Shown piece after piece: positions 1-9,208 of a stretch of DNA of 64,000 nt (the first letter of the stretch is position 1; each line of letters starts with the position of its first letter). The position numbers and the translations under genes are program-made. The stretch is from Streptomyces pseudovenezuelae (lineage in GTDB: Bacteria; Actinomycetota; Actinomycetes; Streptomycetales; Streptomycetaceae), in the NCBI RefSeq assembly GCF_001513955.1, contig NZ_KQ948151.1, forward strand, positions 381,271 to 445,270, in the 5' to 3' direction. The notes beneath the pieces were generated by a model. The model was not told the DNA's origin, did not search any database, and saw nothing but the letters and a program-made list of their open reading frames with translations.

Positions 1-23
1 CAACCCACCAAGGCAGCGCGTCC

Positions 24-53
24 TGTGGGCCCCGGACACGTCCGGGGCCCACA
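24..53. terminator. Perfect GC-rich hairpin, probable terminator
   Basis: Two 14-base arms (TGTGGGCCCCGGAC and its exact complement) are separated by only two bases. There is no T-run on either side, which is usual for actinobacterial terminators. It probably ends a gene lying left of the window; it could work in both directions. Confidence 0.6.
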
Positions 54-765
54 GACATGTCTCGGCCCGCCCACAACATCTCCCGTCGAACGTTCGCACC
101 GACCCGAAGCGCGCGCCCCCGCCGTGCTGACCGGGCGTCCGCCACGAGGCGAGCTGGTCATGATCGGCAAGACCAAGGACACCCGGTCCCGTGACGTCCT
201 CTAGCCGATGCCGCAAGAGCCTCCACGACTCGGTGACCACGCCCGCGCTCGGCCCTCGGGCTACGTCCTTCACCCCTCACACGCCTGGGCGACGACGACC
301 GCAGTCAGACGCGGTACGGGGCACCCGCAGCCGCCGACGCGCCGTCGATGCCCGCCGGACCGGCCCCGAACAAGCCTGTGCAGTGCGCACCCGCCGATGG
401 GCTGCCCGGTCGGCGCGTTCCCTAGCTGCAGGCCGCCGCCGTCCCACACGACCAGGTCCAGCGCGTTCACCCGTCAGGACGGTGGACGGGCGACAGTGTC
501 GTCGGCCGCGAGCAGCCCTCCGTCGGGGCGGAGAGCCGGACCGTGCGACGGGCCGGTCCGACCCGAACCGGGACCAGTGACAGACCTGTGCCCCTGAAGC
601 CCCGCACCGGCGCGTGTGCCCGTCTCGGCGTGACGACCGAGGCGCCGGGCCCGGCGCCCCCGGACGCGCCAGTCGGCACGCCTCGTAGCGGTGGCGGTTC
701 TAGGCTGGAAAGGCAGCTGGCAACCAGCCCCGGCAGGCACCGATGTCCGGACGGAGGTGTGGCGC
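54..765. other. Gene-free stretch, about 700 bp
   Basis: No reading frame here has convincing protein content; the open frames in the region are GC-driven overlaps on both strands. A short plus-strand frame ending with a TAG near 204 (ending ...GKTKDTRSRDVL) could be the tail of a decayed gene but is not recognisable. The right end holds the ribosome binding site of the next gene. Confidence 0.4.
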
Positions 766-3228
766 GTGGCAACGGCCGACAACCAGGACGCTCCGCCCGC
801 CGTCGTCGTGGTCGGTCCGGACGGCCGGGTCAGCGGCTGGAGCGAGGGAGGGTGTCGGCTGCTGGGCTGGACGGCGGACGACGTCGTCGGGCGGCCCGTG
901 ACCGACCTGCTGGCCGCGCCACCGCCGCCCGGGTTCCCCGAGAGCGACGACACCGCCCCCTCCGGGCCCGTAGCCCTGCGGCACCGGGACGGGCACACGG
1001 TGGACGCCGTGGTGACGACACAAGCGTTGCGCGGCCCCCACGGACTCGTACAGGGTCACGTGGTGACCGTCCAGCGCTGGGACCGCCGGCCGGTCATCGC
1101 CGACCGGGCCTTCGAGCAGTGTCCCTTCGCACTGGGCGTCTACGACCCCGAACTGCGATTCCTGTGGATCAACGCCTCCTCGGGCCGGGTCATCGCACAC
1201 ACCGAGGAGCAGGTGCTGGGCAGGCACTACCGCGAGGTGCTGCCCGAGTTCGACCGCTCGCTGTTCCCCGAACGGGACGACAAGCCCTACACCGACCAGC
1301 TCGCCGAGGTGGCGAGGACCGGTCGGCCCGCGCGTCTCATCACCGTCTTCCGCCCGCTGGGCAGCAACTACGCCAACGCCTGGGCCACCAGCATCTGGCC
1401 CGTCCGCGACGCCGAGGGCAAGGTCCGCGCCGTCGCCAACTGGGGTTTCGACATGAGCGCCGAGTACTGGGCCCGGCAGCGGCTGCTCATCCTCAACGAG
1501 GCGGGCCGAGACATCGGCCGGACGCTCGACGTCATCGGAACGTCCCGGGAGCTGGCCATGAGTGCCGTGCCCGGGTTCACCGACCTCGTCACCGTGGATC
1601 TGTGGGAGGAGGTGCTGCGCGGCGAGGAACCGCCCTCGCCGTCGACTCTCACGGGCGGGGACGCCCTCAGGCTCAGCCGCGCCGCTCGGCACAGCGCCGA
1701 CGAGGACACGGGCGGAGGCGCTGGGCAGCCGGTCACGTTCGCCGCCGACTCCGTCGCCGCTCGCTGCATGGCCACGGGCACCTCCATGGTCCAGCTCGCC
1801 GAGGAGCCCGGACCCGGTGGTGAATGGGCCTTCGGCCCCGGGCTCGCCGCTGATCCCGCGCACTGGCCGCCGGGCAATCCGCTGATCGACGCCTCCCTCG
1901 CCGCGGACGGGCTGACCGGCCGCATCACCGTGCCGCTGCGCGCACGCGGGGCGCTGCTGGGAGTGGTGGCCTTCTCCCGCACCGAGCGGCCCGAGGCGTT
2001 CACCGCGGACGACCTGATCCTGGCCGAGGAACTGACGGCCAAGGCCGCCGTAGCCATCGACAATGCCCGCCGGTACTCCCGCGAGCGCACCACCGCGCTG
2101 ACCCTGCAGCGCAGCCTGCTGCTGCAGAGCCTGCCGAACCAGGAGGCGGTCGAGGTCGCCACCCGCTATCTGCCCGCGGGCACCGGCGCCGAGGTCGGCG
2201 GCGACTGGTTCGACGTCATTCCCCTGTCCGGCGCGCGGGTGGCACTGATCGTCGGCGACGTCGTCGGCCACGGACTGCACGCCTCGGCCAGCATGGGCCG
2301 GCTGCGCACCGCGGTCCGTACGCTCGCCGACGTCGATCTGCCGCCGGACGAGCTGCTGACCCACCTGGACGACCTGGTCCTCCACCTCGCCAGCGACCTG
2401 CAGCCGACCGACGCGTCCCACCCCACCACCGTGCAGACGATCGGGGAGACGGGCGCCACCTGCCTGTACGCGGTCTACGACCCGGTCAGCCGGCGCCTGA
2501 CGCTGGCGAGCGCGGGACATCCGCTTCCGCTGGTCCTCTCCCCGGACGGCTCCCGGACCCCGCTCCCCGCGCAGCCGGGACCGCCCCTGGGCATCGGGGG
2601 GCTGCCGTTCGAGGCGACCGAGATCGAGCTGCCCGAGGGAAGCCTGCTCGCCCTCTTCACCGACGGCCTGATCGAGAGCCGTGAGCGCGATCTCGACGAG
2701 GGGATCGCCGAACTGCTGCGCGTCCTGGACCCGGCGGCCGACTCCCTGGAGGTCCTGTGCGACACGGTGACGGACGCCACGCTCCCCGAACGCCGCACCG
2801 ACGACGCGGCCCTGCTCCTCGCCCGCACGCGCGCACTGGACCCCCAGCACGTGGCCGACTGGGACGTCGAACCGGACTTCGCACAGGTGCCGCGTGTCAG
2901 GAAGGCCGCCGTCGACCAGGTGGAGGCCTGGGGGCTGGCGGAGGCGGCATTCGTCACCGAACTGGTCGTCAGCGAGCTGGTCACCAACGCCATCCGCTAC
3001 GGCGATCCCCCGATCCGACTCCGGCTCGTTCGCGACACCGCCCTGATCTGCGAGGTCTCCGACGCCAGCAACACCGCCCCGCACCTGCGCCGGGCACGCG
3101 CCTTCGACGAAGGCGGCCGCGGCCTGCTGCTCGTCGCCCAGCTCACCCAGGGCTGGGGCACCCGGCACACCACCCACGGCAAGACCATCTGGTGCGCCCA
3201 GTCCCTCCCTCAGCCCGGTGCGGGCTGA
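766..3228 (+). CDS. PAS-PAS-GAF-SpoIIE phosphatase with C-terminal RsbW-like kinase domain
   Basis: A cytoplasmic multidomain stress regulator of the type that controls sigma factors by partner switching: a PP2C/SpoIIE domain dephosphorylates an anti-sigma-factor antagonist and an HATPase domain acts as the anti-sigma kinase. Reading from the start: an N-terminal PAS, a second PAS-like domain (FEQCPFALGVYDPELRF), a GAF domain ending at AVAIDNARRYS, the SpoIIE domain with GAEVGGDWFDV and VGDVVGHG metal-binding motifs, then the HATPase with ELVTNAIRYG (N box) and DEGGRGLLLV (G box). About 820 residues. GTG at 766 is chosen because GGAGG lies 8 bases upstream (753-757); a GTG at 691 is in frame but has no such site. 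No STAS or sigma gene is adjacent, so its partners are elsewhere. Confidence 0.9.
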   Translation: MATADNQDAPPAVVVVGPDGRVSGWSEGGCRLLGWTADDVVGRPVTDLLAAPPPPGFPESDDTAPSGPVALRHRDGHTVDAVVTTQALRGPHGLVQGHVVTVQRWDRRPVIADRAFEQCPFALGVYDPELRFLWINASSGRVIAHTEEQVLGRHYREVLPEFDRSLFPERDDKPYTDQLAEVARTGRPARLITVFRPLGSNYANAWATSIWPVRDAEGKVRAVANWGFDMSAEYWARQRLLILNEAGRDIGRTLDVIGTSRELAMSAVPGFTDLVTVDLWEEVLRGEEPPSPSTLTGGDALRLSRAARHSADEDTGGGAGQPVTFAADSVAARCMATGTSMVQLAEEPGPGGEWAFGPGLAADPAHWPPGNPLIDASLAADGLTGRITVPLRARGALLGVVAFSRTERPEAFTADDLILAEELTAKAAVAIDNARRYSRERTTALTLQRSLLLQSLPNQEAVEVATRYLPAGTGAEVGGDWFDVIPLSGARVALIVGDVVGHGLHASASMGRLRTAVRTLADVDLPPDELLTHLDDLVLHLASDLQPTDASHPTTVQTIGETGATCLYAVYDPVSRRLTLASAGHPLPLVLSPDGSRTPLPAQPGPPLGIGGLPFEATEIELPEGSLLALFTDGLIESRERDLDEGIAELLRVLDPAADSLEVLCDTVTDATLPERRTDDAALLLARTRALDPQHVADWDVEPDFAQVPRVRKAAVDQVEAWGLAEAAFVTELVVSELVTNAIRYGDPPIRLRLVRDTALICEVSDASNTAPHLRRARAFDEGGRGLLLVAQLTQGWGTRHTTHGKTIWCAQSLPQPGAG

Positions 3229-3296
3229 GACCCCACTCGGAATCGGCGGCGAGGGCCAACCCTCTGCGCGGCACCCGGATCGGCAGTATGTGTGCG

Positions 3297-4829
3297 TCAG
3301 GCTCCCTGTTCGTCCCGGCGGGCGAAGTTCGCCTGCCGGTGTGAGAGCGTGATGCGGCGCTGGATCGGGTCGATGTCCAGGATCTTGGCTGCGAGTGCGT
3401 CTCCGACCTGGACGGCCTGCGGTGCATGGTCCGGAGGCATCTCGCCCAGTTCAGCGTTGTGCACCAGGCCCTCGAAACCGTTCTCTATCTCTTCAATGCG
3501 TACGAATACGCCGAACGGTACGAGCTTGGTGACGCGACCGACGATGGTCCGGCCGATCAGTCCGGTCAGCAGCCGCATCGGATCTTCGTGCAGGGCTTTG
3601 AGTGACAGTGACACGCGCTCGCGGGTCGGATCAACGTCGAGGACTTCGGCGCTGATCTCCTGACCGACGGCAACTACGTCGGAGGGGTAGTTGATGGGAC
3701 GCCACGACAACTCAGGGATGTTGATCAGCGCCTCAAAGCCACCGATGTCTACGAAGGTGACTCCAAAACTGGCGATATGGGTCACGGTGCCCGTGACGAC
3801 CTCACCCCGGGCAAGGGTCTTGAGGAAGGACCAGTTCCGGTCGCTCGGCGTCGAGTCGGTCCGCCAGCGAGCCCGTACCACCCCGTCGTGGTCTGGCATG
3901 ACCGCGGTGAACAGAGGCACGCGATCTTCGGCGGACACAGGGAGAAGCGTTGCAGCGCTGGCGCCGGAAATCCGGGTGGTGGCCAGCGCCGGGAACTCGT
4001 CCGCGCCGGCTATGGCGCTGTGCAGCCGACCCGCCTCGTCCTGCCACACGCATTCGACCAAGCCCCCGGCCGGGAGGGCTCCGAGGACCGCGTCGATGTC
4101 GGAGGACAGGTCTGGCCAGACGGCCAACCGAGCGCGGGGAGCGAGGCCGGCCCGCACGGTGTCGATGGTGTCGCGGGTGAGGCGGTGCCAGCGCGAAGCC
4201 CCTTCGACATATACCTCCTCCAGGATTCCCGCACGGCCTGAGGCCACGGCCCAGTGCAGGCCGGTCCAGAACTCGTCGTCGCCGGGCCGCTGAATGTCAT
4301 CGCCATCGGCTTCCACGTCGTACGGCGACGCGTCCACGCGTTCCGGGAACAGGCCGAGCGCACGAGTCCGGGCCAGAGCGTCTTCGCAAGGCTGGCTGCT
4401 GCCGATGTAGAGGTACTGGTCCCGTCCCACGTGCACCCGGAAGGCCTCCCCCGCCTCCAACCGACACCAGGCTCCGCCGTCACGGAGCATGATCCGAACC
4501 AGTTCCAGTGAGATGCCGAGCGGCATCTCTGCCCCGTCGTGGAAGCCAGACGGGCCGGTCGGGAAGAGTCCGTCCAGCCCAGATCCCCCCAGCGGCTCCT
4601 CGGCACCGAAGTGCACGAGGGACGAGACCTGCGGCTCACGAACGGTCAGGTGATCGATTCCGGTACTCACCGCGAAGGCCTCGACCGCTTGAAGGTACGC
4701 CGCCTCGACCTGGCCGTGATCGCTGTACGTGTCTTCGGGGCCGATGTAGTGGCCGTCCTCGTCACGGTCGGCGGGGTCGTACTTGGTGACGCGATAGACG
4801 TAGGGGAGCACAACCTCATCTTCCAGCAT
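3297..4829 (-). CDS. Protein with two C-terminal S1 RNA-binding domains
   Basis: About 510 residues. The C-terminal third carries two S1 domains in tandem: GEVVTGTVTHIASFGVTFVD...SLSLKAL and GRTIVGRVTKLVPFGVFVRI...ITLSHRQ, the fold used for RNA contact in ribosomal protein S1, PNPase and RNase E. The N-terminal two thirds (LEDEVVLPYVYRVTKYDPADRD onward) resembles a conserved Streptomyces family of unknown role. It is not ribosomal protein S1 (too few S1 repeats, wrong N-terminus). Start taken at the ATG at 4829 that opens MLEDEVV; a TTG at 4874 is possible. It ends about 70 bp from the convergent phosphatase gene. RNA binding is a family inference; the target is unknown. Confidence 0.8.
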   Translation of the reverse strand: MLEDEVVLPYVYRVTKYDPADRDEDGHYIGPEDTYSDHGQVEAAYLQAVEAFAVSTGIDHLTVREPQVSSLVHFGAEEPLGGSGLDGLFPTGPSGFHDGAEMPLGISLELVRIMLRDGGAWCRLEAGEAFRVHVGRDQYLYIGSSQPCEDALARTRALGLFPERVDASPYDVEADGDDIQRPGDDEFWTGLHWAVASGRAGILEEVYVEGASRWHRLTRDTIDTVRAGLAPRARLAVWPDLSSDIDAVLGALPAGGLVECVWQDEAGRLHSAIAGADEFPALATTRISGASAATLLPVSAEDRVPLFTAVMPDHDGVVRARWRTDSTPSDRNWSFLKTLARGEVVTGTVTHIASFGVTFVDIGGFEALINIPELSWRPINYPSDVVAVGQEISAEVLDVDPTRERVSLSLKALHEDPMRLLTGLIGRTIVGRVTKLVPFGVFVRIEEIENGFEGLVHNAELGEMPPDHAPQAVQVGDALAAKILDIDPIQRRITLSHRQANFARRDEQGA

Positions 4830-5152
4830 GTGGCGGGCGCAGCCCCAGGAAATGCAAGGGGAGTTGGGGCTCAAGCGCCGGTAGGTGTGTCACGGTGCTC
4901 CATGATCTCGACGGCTGAGCGGCAACTGGTCGTGGTACGCAACGGCGACCGCGTGGAGCACTACGGGCCGAGGCGCTTGGGCGACCCAGATCGTGGTGAG
5001 CAGCACAGTAACAACGCATCAGAAGTGATCGTCAATATTCAGATATAGTTCACAATTTATCTCTCCGCCTTCGACGAACGCCTGCCGGGATATCGTCGGC
5101 ACAGGCCGATCCGGAACGGCAGTCGGATAGGCATGACGGGGGGCAGAACGCA
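4830..5152. other. Intergenic control region with an AT-rich patch
   Basis: Region between two divergently transcribed genes. Around 5020-5060 the base composition falls sharply and includes TATAGT (5044-5049), a possible -10 element for the rightward gene. No operator or small gene is evident. Confidence 0.35.
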
Positions 5153-6595
5153 ATGGCCGAAGAAATTCCACAGCCCCGACGGGCCACGGAACATTTTAAT
5201 CGTGCGACACGGGACGCCTGCACGATCCCTCATTTCAATGAGTTCATGTGCGAGTTGTTCATCGAGCGGCTATTGCGTGACAATTTGCATGCTGTCGTCC
5301 CATCGGTGGGAATCGACTTCGTCCCTGTGCTGCAGAACTGTCTGGACGCGAGATGTCGCCGCCAGGCCCGGGATCTCAGGCTCTTTCTCGTCACCCTCTG
5401 CGGTTCGGCCGTCTCTCTGGCATTGTTCGGTGCCGTCGGTTCACTCCCGGGATTAGCATTCCTGGTCGTCGTCGCTCTCACGGCTTACTGCATCGTGCAC
5501 AAAGATCTGGTCGACCGCCGAACGGCAGTTCAGCGTCTGGGGGGAAACCGGCCCACCCGCCTGGCATCGGAGTGGGCGAGTCGATGGGTAGCGTCCCGCG
5601 TCGCCGTGATCCAGCAAACACAGGGAGGGAATTTATCAGTCTACAAGGACTACAGCCCGTTTCAGGGGTTCGGGTCCAGCCTGTCGGCATGGTCCCTCAC
5701 CACGCCCCTTAGGCCCGAGCAGAATGATTCCGCCAAGCCGACCACTGAATTCACAGCGGAGGAACTCACCGAGCACGTCAAAGGCGACCTGGAGGGGCTG
5801 CACCACTCCGGGCACCGAGCGGAGGACACCAGGATCGAGGACAGGGTCTTCGTCAACGGAAAGAATCTTCCTGCCACGTGGCTGCATCGTGACGAAGCCG
5901 GCCTGAAGCGCTCAAGGAGGCCCGTTGCCAGGATTGGAGAGACGGAACTCCAGGGAATTATGGACAGCCCGGGGGGAACTGTGCGTCATTACCTTTGCGC
6001 ACACACGTCGTCGTGGGAAGGTGAAGTCGTCACGAGCACCTTCCTGCATGTGTCTGTAGAGTCGAAAACGCTCTACATCGACTGCCGACAGACCATCCTC
6101 GGCCCCGTACGACTTCACCCGATGGCCCGCGAAATCCTCAACGGCACCTTCCCCAGAACAACCGAGATCATCGGCGAGGCGGCGCTGCTGACGCTGCCCT
6201 GGCTTCTTCTCGCTCCTTTCCGGGCTTTCAATCGCTGGCACACCGACCACCGCTTGGAGAAGAAGCGCGAGCGAGAGCTGAGAGAAGCGGACCGAGACCC
6301 AGCCTACGACTACAGCTCCTGGTTCAGCCTTCGGGAGTTGGTCGACACCGGTACCTTCAGTAATTTCTTCCAGAACCTGGATGCCGACCGGCAGAGCAAA
6401 ACCGCACAGCGGAACATTCTGGTCAGCATCGTCGACTTCCTCGATTCCCATGGAGTGGACACTTCAGAGTTTCGAAAGCAGCAGACGAGCATCCTCAATC
6501 ACGGGGTTCTCCAGCTCGGTGGCGTGAGCAACGTCAACAACCAGGCTGTCGGGCCCGGATCCAAAGCCCTCTCCGTCGACTTGCCGACAGAGTAG
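5153..6595 (+). CDS. Unknown membrane protein with conserved DTSEF/NNQAVG tail
   Basis: A 480-residue protein I cannot assign to a named family. It has a hydrophobic hairpin at roughly residues 77-115 (LFLVTLCGSAVSLALFG, then LAFLVVVALTAYCIV) and another hydrophobic stretch near 345 (EAALLTLPWLLLAPF) followed by a charged segment (LEKKRERELREADRD). The last 60 residues, with FLDSHGVDTSEFRKQQ, ILNHGVLQLGG and NNQAVGPGSKA, resemble a tail I associate from memory with otherwise unrelated actinobacterial membrane proteins. GC content and third-position GC are visibly lower than in the neighbours, with more A-ending codons, suggesting later acquisition. ATG follows a GGGGGG tract. It stands alone between divergent and convergent neighbours. 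Confidence 0.75.
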   Translation: MAEEIPQPRRATEHFNRATRDACTIPHFNEFMCELFIERLLRDNLHAVVPSVGIDFVPVLQNCLDARCRRQARDLRLFLVTLCGSAVSLALFGAVGSLPGLAFLVVVALTAYCIVHKDLVDRRTAVQRLGGNRPTRLASEWASRWVASRVAVIQQTQGGNLSVYKDYSPFQGFGSSLSAWSLTTPLRPEQNDSAKPTTEFTAEELTEHVKGDLEGLHHSGHRAEDTRIEDRVFVNGKNLPATWLHRDEAGLKRSRRPVARIGETELQGIMDSPGGTVRHYLCAHTSSWEGEVVTSTFLHVSVESKTLYIDCRQTILGPVRLHPMAREILNGTFPRTTEIIGEAALLTLPWLLLAPFRAFNRWHTDHRLEKKRERELREADRDPAYDYSSWFSLRELVDTGTFSNFFQNLDADRQSKTAQRNILVSIVDFLDSHGVDTSEFRKQQTSILNHGVLQLGGVSNVNNQAVGPGSKALSVDLPTE

Positions 6596-6622
6596 ATACC
6601 CTCAGGGCGAAGGCCTGTTCGA

Positions 6623-7528
6623 CTACGCAGCGGAGTGGACCGCGAGGAAGTCCTCCAGGATCTCGACAAACCGCGTCGGCTGCTCCTCGGCCGGGTAGTG
6701 GCCGCAGTCGTCGAGGACGACCCCGGTGACGTCGTCGGCCGCCAGTCGCATCGTCTGGGCGGCACTCGCGCCGCTCCACAGCGCGCCGCCGACGGCGAGT
6801 ACCGGCAGCGTCAGCCGGGTTTTGCTGCGCTGCTCGTTCTGCGCGATCGTCTCGTCCAGTGCTCGGTAGTACGCGAAGCTCGCCCGCAGCGCGCGGGGAT
6901 CCGCAGTGATCGCGTCGACGTAGACGTCGACGGCGTAGGCGGGGATCGCGGCGGGGGTGGCGGCTTTGGTGGCGAACTGCCAGCCGAAGAAGAGCCGTTC
7001 CCGTCCCCGGACCAGTTCCTCGTTGAGGTCGGTGAGCCGGTTGAAGCCGAACTGCCAGAGCTTGAGGTTGGCCGCGGCCGGGCCGAAGAACGGCGGCGAC
7101 GGCGTGAGGCCGGGGATCACTGCTTCGATGATGGCGAGCCGTCCCACCCGCTCGGGGTGATCGGCGGCGAGGGCGTACGCGGTCCAGGTGCCGATGTCGT
7201 GGCCGGCCACGTCGAACCGGTCGTGGCCGAGCGCGGCCATCAACGCGACGAGATCGGTGGCCAGCGTGCCGGCGTCGTAGCCGTCGTCGGGCTTGTCGGA
7301 GAGCCCGGCGCCGCGTGAGTCGACGGCGACGACGGTGTGGTGGCGGGCGAGCGCGGGCATTACTTCCCGCCAGGCGTACCAGGTCTGGGGCCAGCCGCCG
7401 ATCAGCAGCAGGGCCGGGCCCTCCCCGCCGGTGACCGTGTGCAGCCGGAGCCCGTTCACCTCCACGAGCCGGCTGGTGAAGACGTCGAGGAATCCGTCGG
7501 GCAGTCGCAGCGAACGTAAGCGTGTCAT
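6623..7528 (-). CDS. Alpha/beta hydrolase, epoxide hydrolase/dehalogenase-like
   Basis: About 301 residues with a complete alpha/beta hydrolase core: oxyanion-hole region LLIGGWPQTWYAW, DSRGAGLSDKP, nucleophile elbow AGHDIGTWTA and C-terminal His in GHYPAEEQP. The nucleophile is Asp rather than Ser, as in epoxide hydrolases and haloalkane dehalogenases, so the enzyme is expected to work through an ester intermediate on an epoxide or halide. Substrate is unknown. Start taken at the ATG at 7528 (MTRLRSL). It is transcribed away from a TetR gene 57 bp upstream, with a palindrome between them, so it is probably the target of that repressor. Confidence 0.85.
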   Translation of the reverse strand: MTRLRSLRLPDGFLDVFTSRLVEVNGLRLHTVTGGEGPALLLIGGWPQTWYAWREVMPALARHHTVVAVDSRGAGLSDKPDDGYDAGTLATDLVALMAALGHDRFDVAGHDIGTWTAYALAADHPERVGRLAIIEAVIPGLTPSPPFFGPAAANLKLWQFGFNRLTDLNEELVRGRERLFFGWQFATKAATPAAIPAYAVDVYVDAITADPRALRASFAYYRALDETIAQNEQRSKTRLTLPVLAVGGALWSGASAAQTMRLAADDVTGVVLDDCGHYPAEEQPTRFVEILEDFLAVHSAA

Positions 7529-7543
7529 GCCGGTGACCCTACC

Positions 7544-7569
7544 CATCTTTGAACGATCGGTACAAGATG
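7544..7569. promoter_or_regulatory. Inverted repeat, likely TetR operator
   Basis: A 26-bp imperfect palindrome lies in the 57-bp gap between the divergent hydrolase and TetR genes: left half CATCTTTGAACGA, right half TCGGTACAAGATG, with 10 of 13 positions symmetrical. Position and size fit a TetR-family dimer-of-dimers site that would silence both promoters. Confidence 0.6.
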
Positions 7570-7585
7570 TGTAGGCTCATGGACC

Positions 7586-8176
7586 ATGGCAGGCCGCAAG
7601 CAGTTCGACGTGGATGAGGCGCTGCGACGTGCGATGCACGTCTTCTGGCGCTGGGGTTATTCGGAGGCGTCGATCGATCGCCTGACCGAGGGCACGGGGC
7701 TGGGCCGGGGCTCGCTCTACGGCGCCTTCGGCGACAAGAGCGCCCTGTTCCGCAAAAGCCTCCAGCGGTACGCGCAGACCTACCACCCGCTGTACGAGCA
7801 GGCACTGTCCGGCCCCCACACGAGCCCGAGCGACGTTGTGGCCGCCTACCTGCAGGTCGCCCTGAACCGCATCGCCGACCCGGCGGTCCCGGACGGCTGC
7901 TTGCTCACTGTGTCGGCAGCGCAGTTCCCGGCCCTCGACGCGGAGGGCCAGGAGATGGTCCGCGCCATGATCGACGATCTGCGGGCGAGGCTGGAGCAGG
8001 CGTTGCTGGCGGCGGGGGCCGGTGAGCAGGAGGTGGCAGAGCTGGCCTTGTGCACGCTGGCGACGAACCAATCTCTCGCCGTGCTCAGCCGTACCGGCTT
8101 CTCGGGCGAAGACCTGGCAACCGTCGCGGCAGCCGCCGCCACGAATGCCCAGGCTGTGCCGAATCGACCGGCCTGA
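7586..8176 (+). CDS. TetR-family transcriptional repressor
   Basis: 196 residues. The N-terminal helix-turn-helix is clear: ALRRAMHVFWRWGYSEASI followed by LTEGTGLGRGSLYGAFGDK and the typical ALFRKSLQRY helix. The rest is the variable ligand-binding domain. The N-terminus resembles the AcrR-type group (SLYGAFGDK) often found next to oxidoreductases and hydrolases. Divergent from the alpha/beta hydrolase, and the palindrome at 7544-7569 lies in the shared promoter, so autoregulation and control of the hydrolase are inferred. Ligand unknown; it may be the hydrolase substrate or product. Confidence 0.9.
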   Translation: MAGRKQFDVDEALRRAMHVFWRWGYSEASIDRLTEGTGLGRGSLYGAFGDKSALFRKSLQRYAQTYHPLYEQALSGPHTSPSDVVAAYLQVALNRIADPAVPDGCLLTVSAAQFPALDAEGQEMVRAMIDDLRARLEQALLAAGAGEQEVAELALCTLATNQSLAVLSRTGFSGEDLATVAAAAATNAQAVPNRPA

Positions 8177-8596
8177 CCATCGGGCCGCGATAGGCGGGAA
8201 CGACTCCGTCGCCAACGATGCGCAGAGACCTTGAGGCAGTCGGCAGCTCGGCAGAAGTGACTCGGCACAGCCCTCACGGGGGCCACCGAGCGGGCCCGGG
8301 CGACAAGATCACCCCACCGAGCTGAGCCTCCGCCCTGCAATTGAGGACGTCGGCCAGGACAGTACGGGCGGCGCGGGCTGAGCACAAAGGTTGAGGCCGA
8401 GTCGCTGGGCCGCGGCACGCCGAAGTTCACTGTCCGGGCAGCGAGTTGGGCGGGTTGGACGGCCTTCGGATACTCGCGTGCGGCCGCCTGCCGGGGTCGG
8501 CCGGTGATCGTCCGGGCCAGCCGGGTGGCAGAGGCAGGATCTTACGAACCCCTTACGCGGCCACCTCAAGCTCCGTCGCACTCCTACGCTCGCAGC
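8177..8596. other. Gene-free stretch, about 420 bp
   Basis: No supported gene, RNA or repeat. Minus-strand open frames here run through the neighbouring gene and have no family-like content. The right end contains two similar AT-richer segments, TCTTACGAACC and CCTTACGCGG, just before the start of the next gene, perhaps promoter related. Confidence 0.35.
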
Positions 8597-9208
8597 GTGT
8601 CGACCATCCGAAACATCGCTCTCGTCACCACCGCGCCCCTCGTACTGGCCGCGGCCGGCGTCACACACCCGCACGGCCTGTCCAGATCGACAGCACCGCA
8701 CTGGACACACCTGCACGTCGCGTTGTTGCCGGTCTTTCCTCTGCTTGCCGTCGGTCTGCTCGTCCCCCTCTGGCACCGCCCCCGGCCGGACCTCACGGGC
8801 TTCGCCACGGTGACGGCCTGGACGGGCGCGTTCCTCTACGCGGCGTTCTACACCGGGCTCGACGCGGTGGCCGGCATCGCGGCGGGAACCGCGGTCGAGC
8901 ACGCCCCCCGCACGGCGAACCTGGGACCGATCAAGCATCCGCTCTACGACATAGGGGAATCCCTGGGACAAGTCGGCGCCTACGCCCTCATCGGCGCTGT
9001 CGCGGCAACGGCGGTCGCGCTCTTCCCGAAGCACGGCGCGCGGGTGGTGCCCGGCACGCTTGTGCTTCTCGCGGCCGGCTGGTCCTTCATCGACAGCCAC
9101 ATCTTCTGGCCCCGTGGCGTATGGACCATGCTCGGATTCGCCCTGGGCTTCGCGCTGCTCGCGGTCGGGACGAGCAGGAACGAACAGTCTGGCGCGCGCG
9201 GCGCCTGA
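8597..9208 (+). CDS. Predicted integral membrane protein, about six helices
   Basis: About 203 residues and mostly hydrophobic. Six segments look membrane-spanning, including ALVTTAPLVLAAAGV, VALLPVFPLLAVGLLVPLW, VTAWTGAFLYAAFYTGLDAV, GAYALIGAVAATAVALF, PGTLVLLAAGWSFI and MLGFALGFALLAVG. No catalytic or transport motif was recognised, so no function is given. GTG at 8597 (VSTIRNIAL) is chosen because it immediately precedes the first helix; upstream in-frame codons encode an unlikely hydrophilic extension. There is no clear ribosome site, so the message may be leaderless. It stands alone. Confidence 0.7.
   Translation: MSTIRNIALVTTAPLVLAAAGVTHPHGLSRSTAPHWTHLHVALLPVFPLLAVGLLVPLWHRPRPDLTGFATVTAWTGAFLYAAFYTGLDAVAGIAAGTAVEHAPRTANLGPIKHPLYDIGESLGQVGAYALIGAVAATAVALFPKHGARVVPGTLVLLAAGWSFIDSHIFWPRGVWTMLGFALGFALLAVGTSRNEQSGARGA

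Noticed and set aside
700..3177. Long minus-strand open frame opposite the PP2C gene
   Set aside because: It is a GC-driven antisense shadow of a gene with complete domain motifs; no motif or ribosome site of its own.
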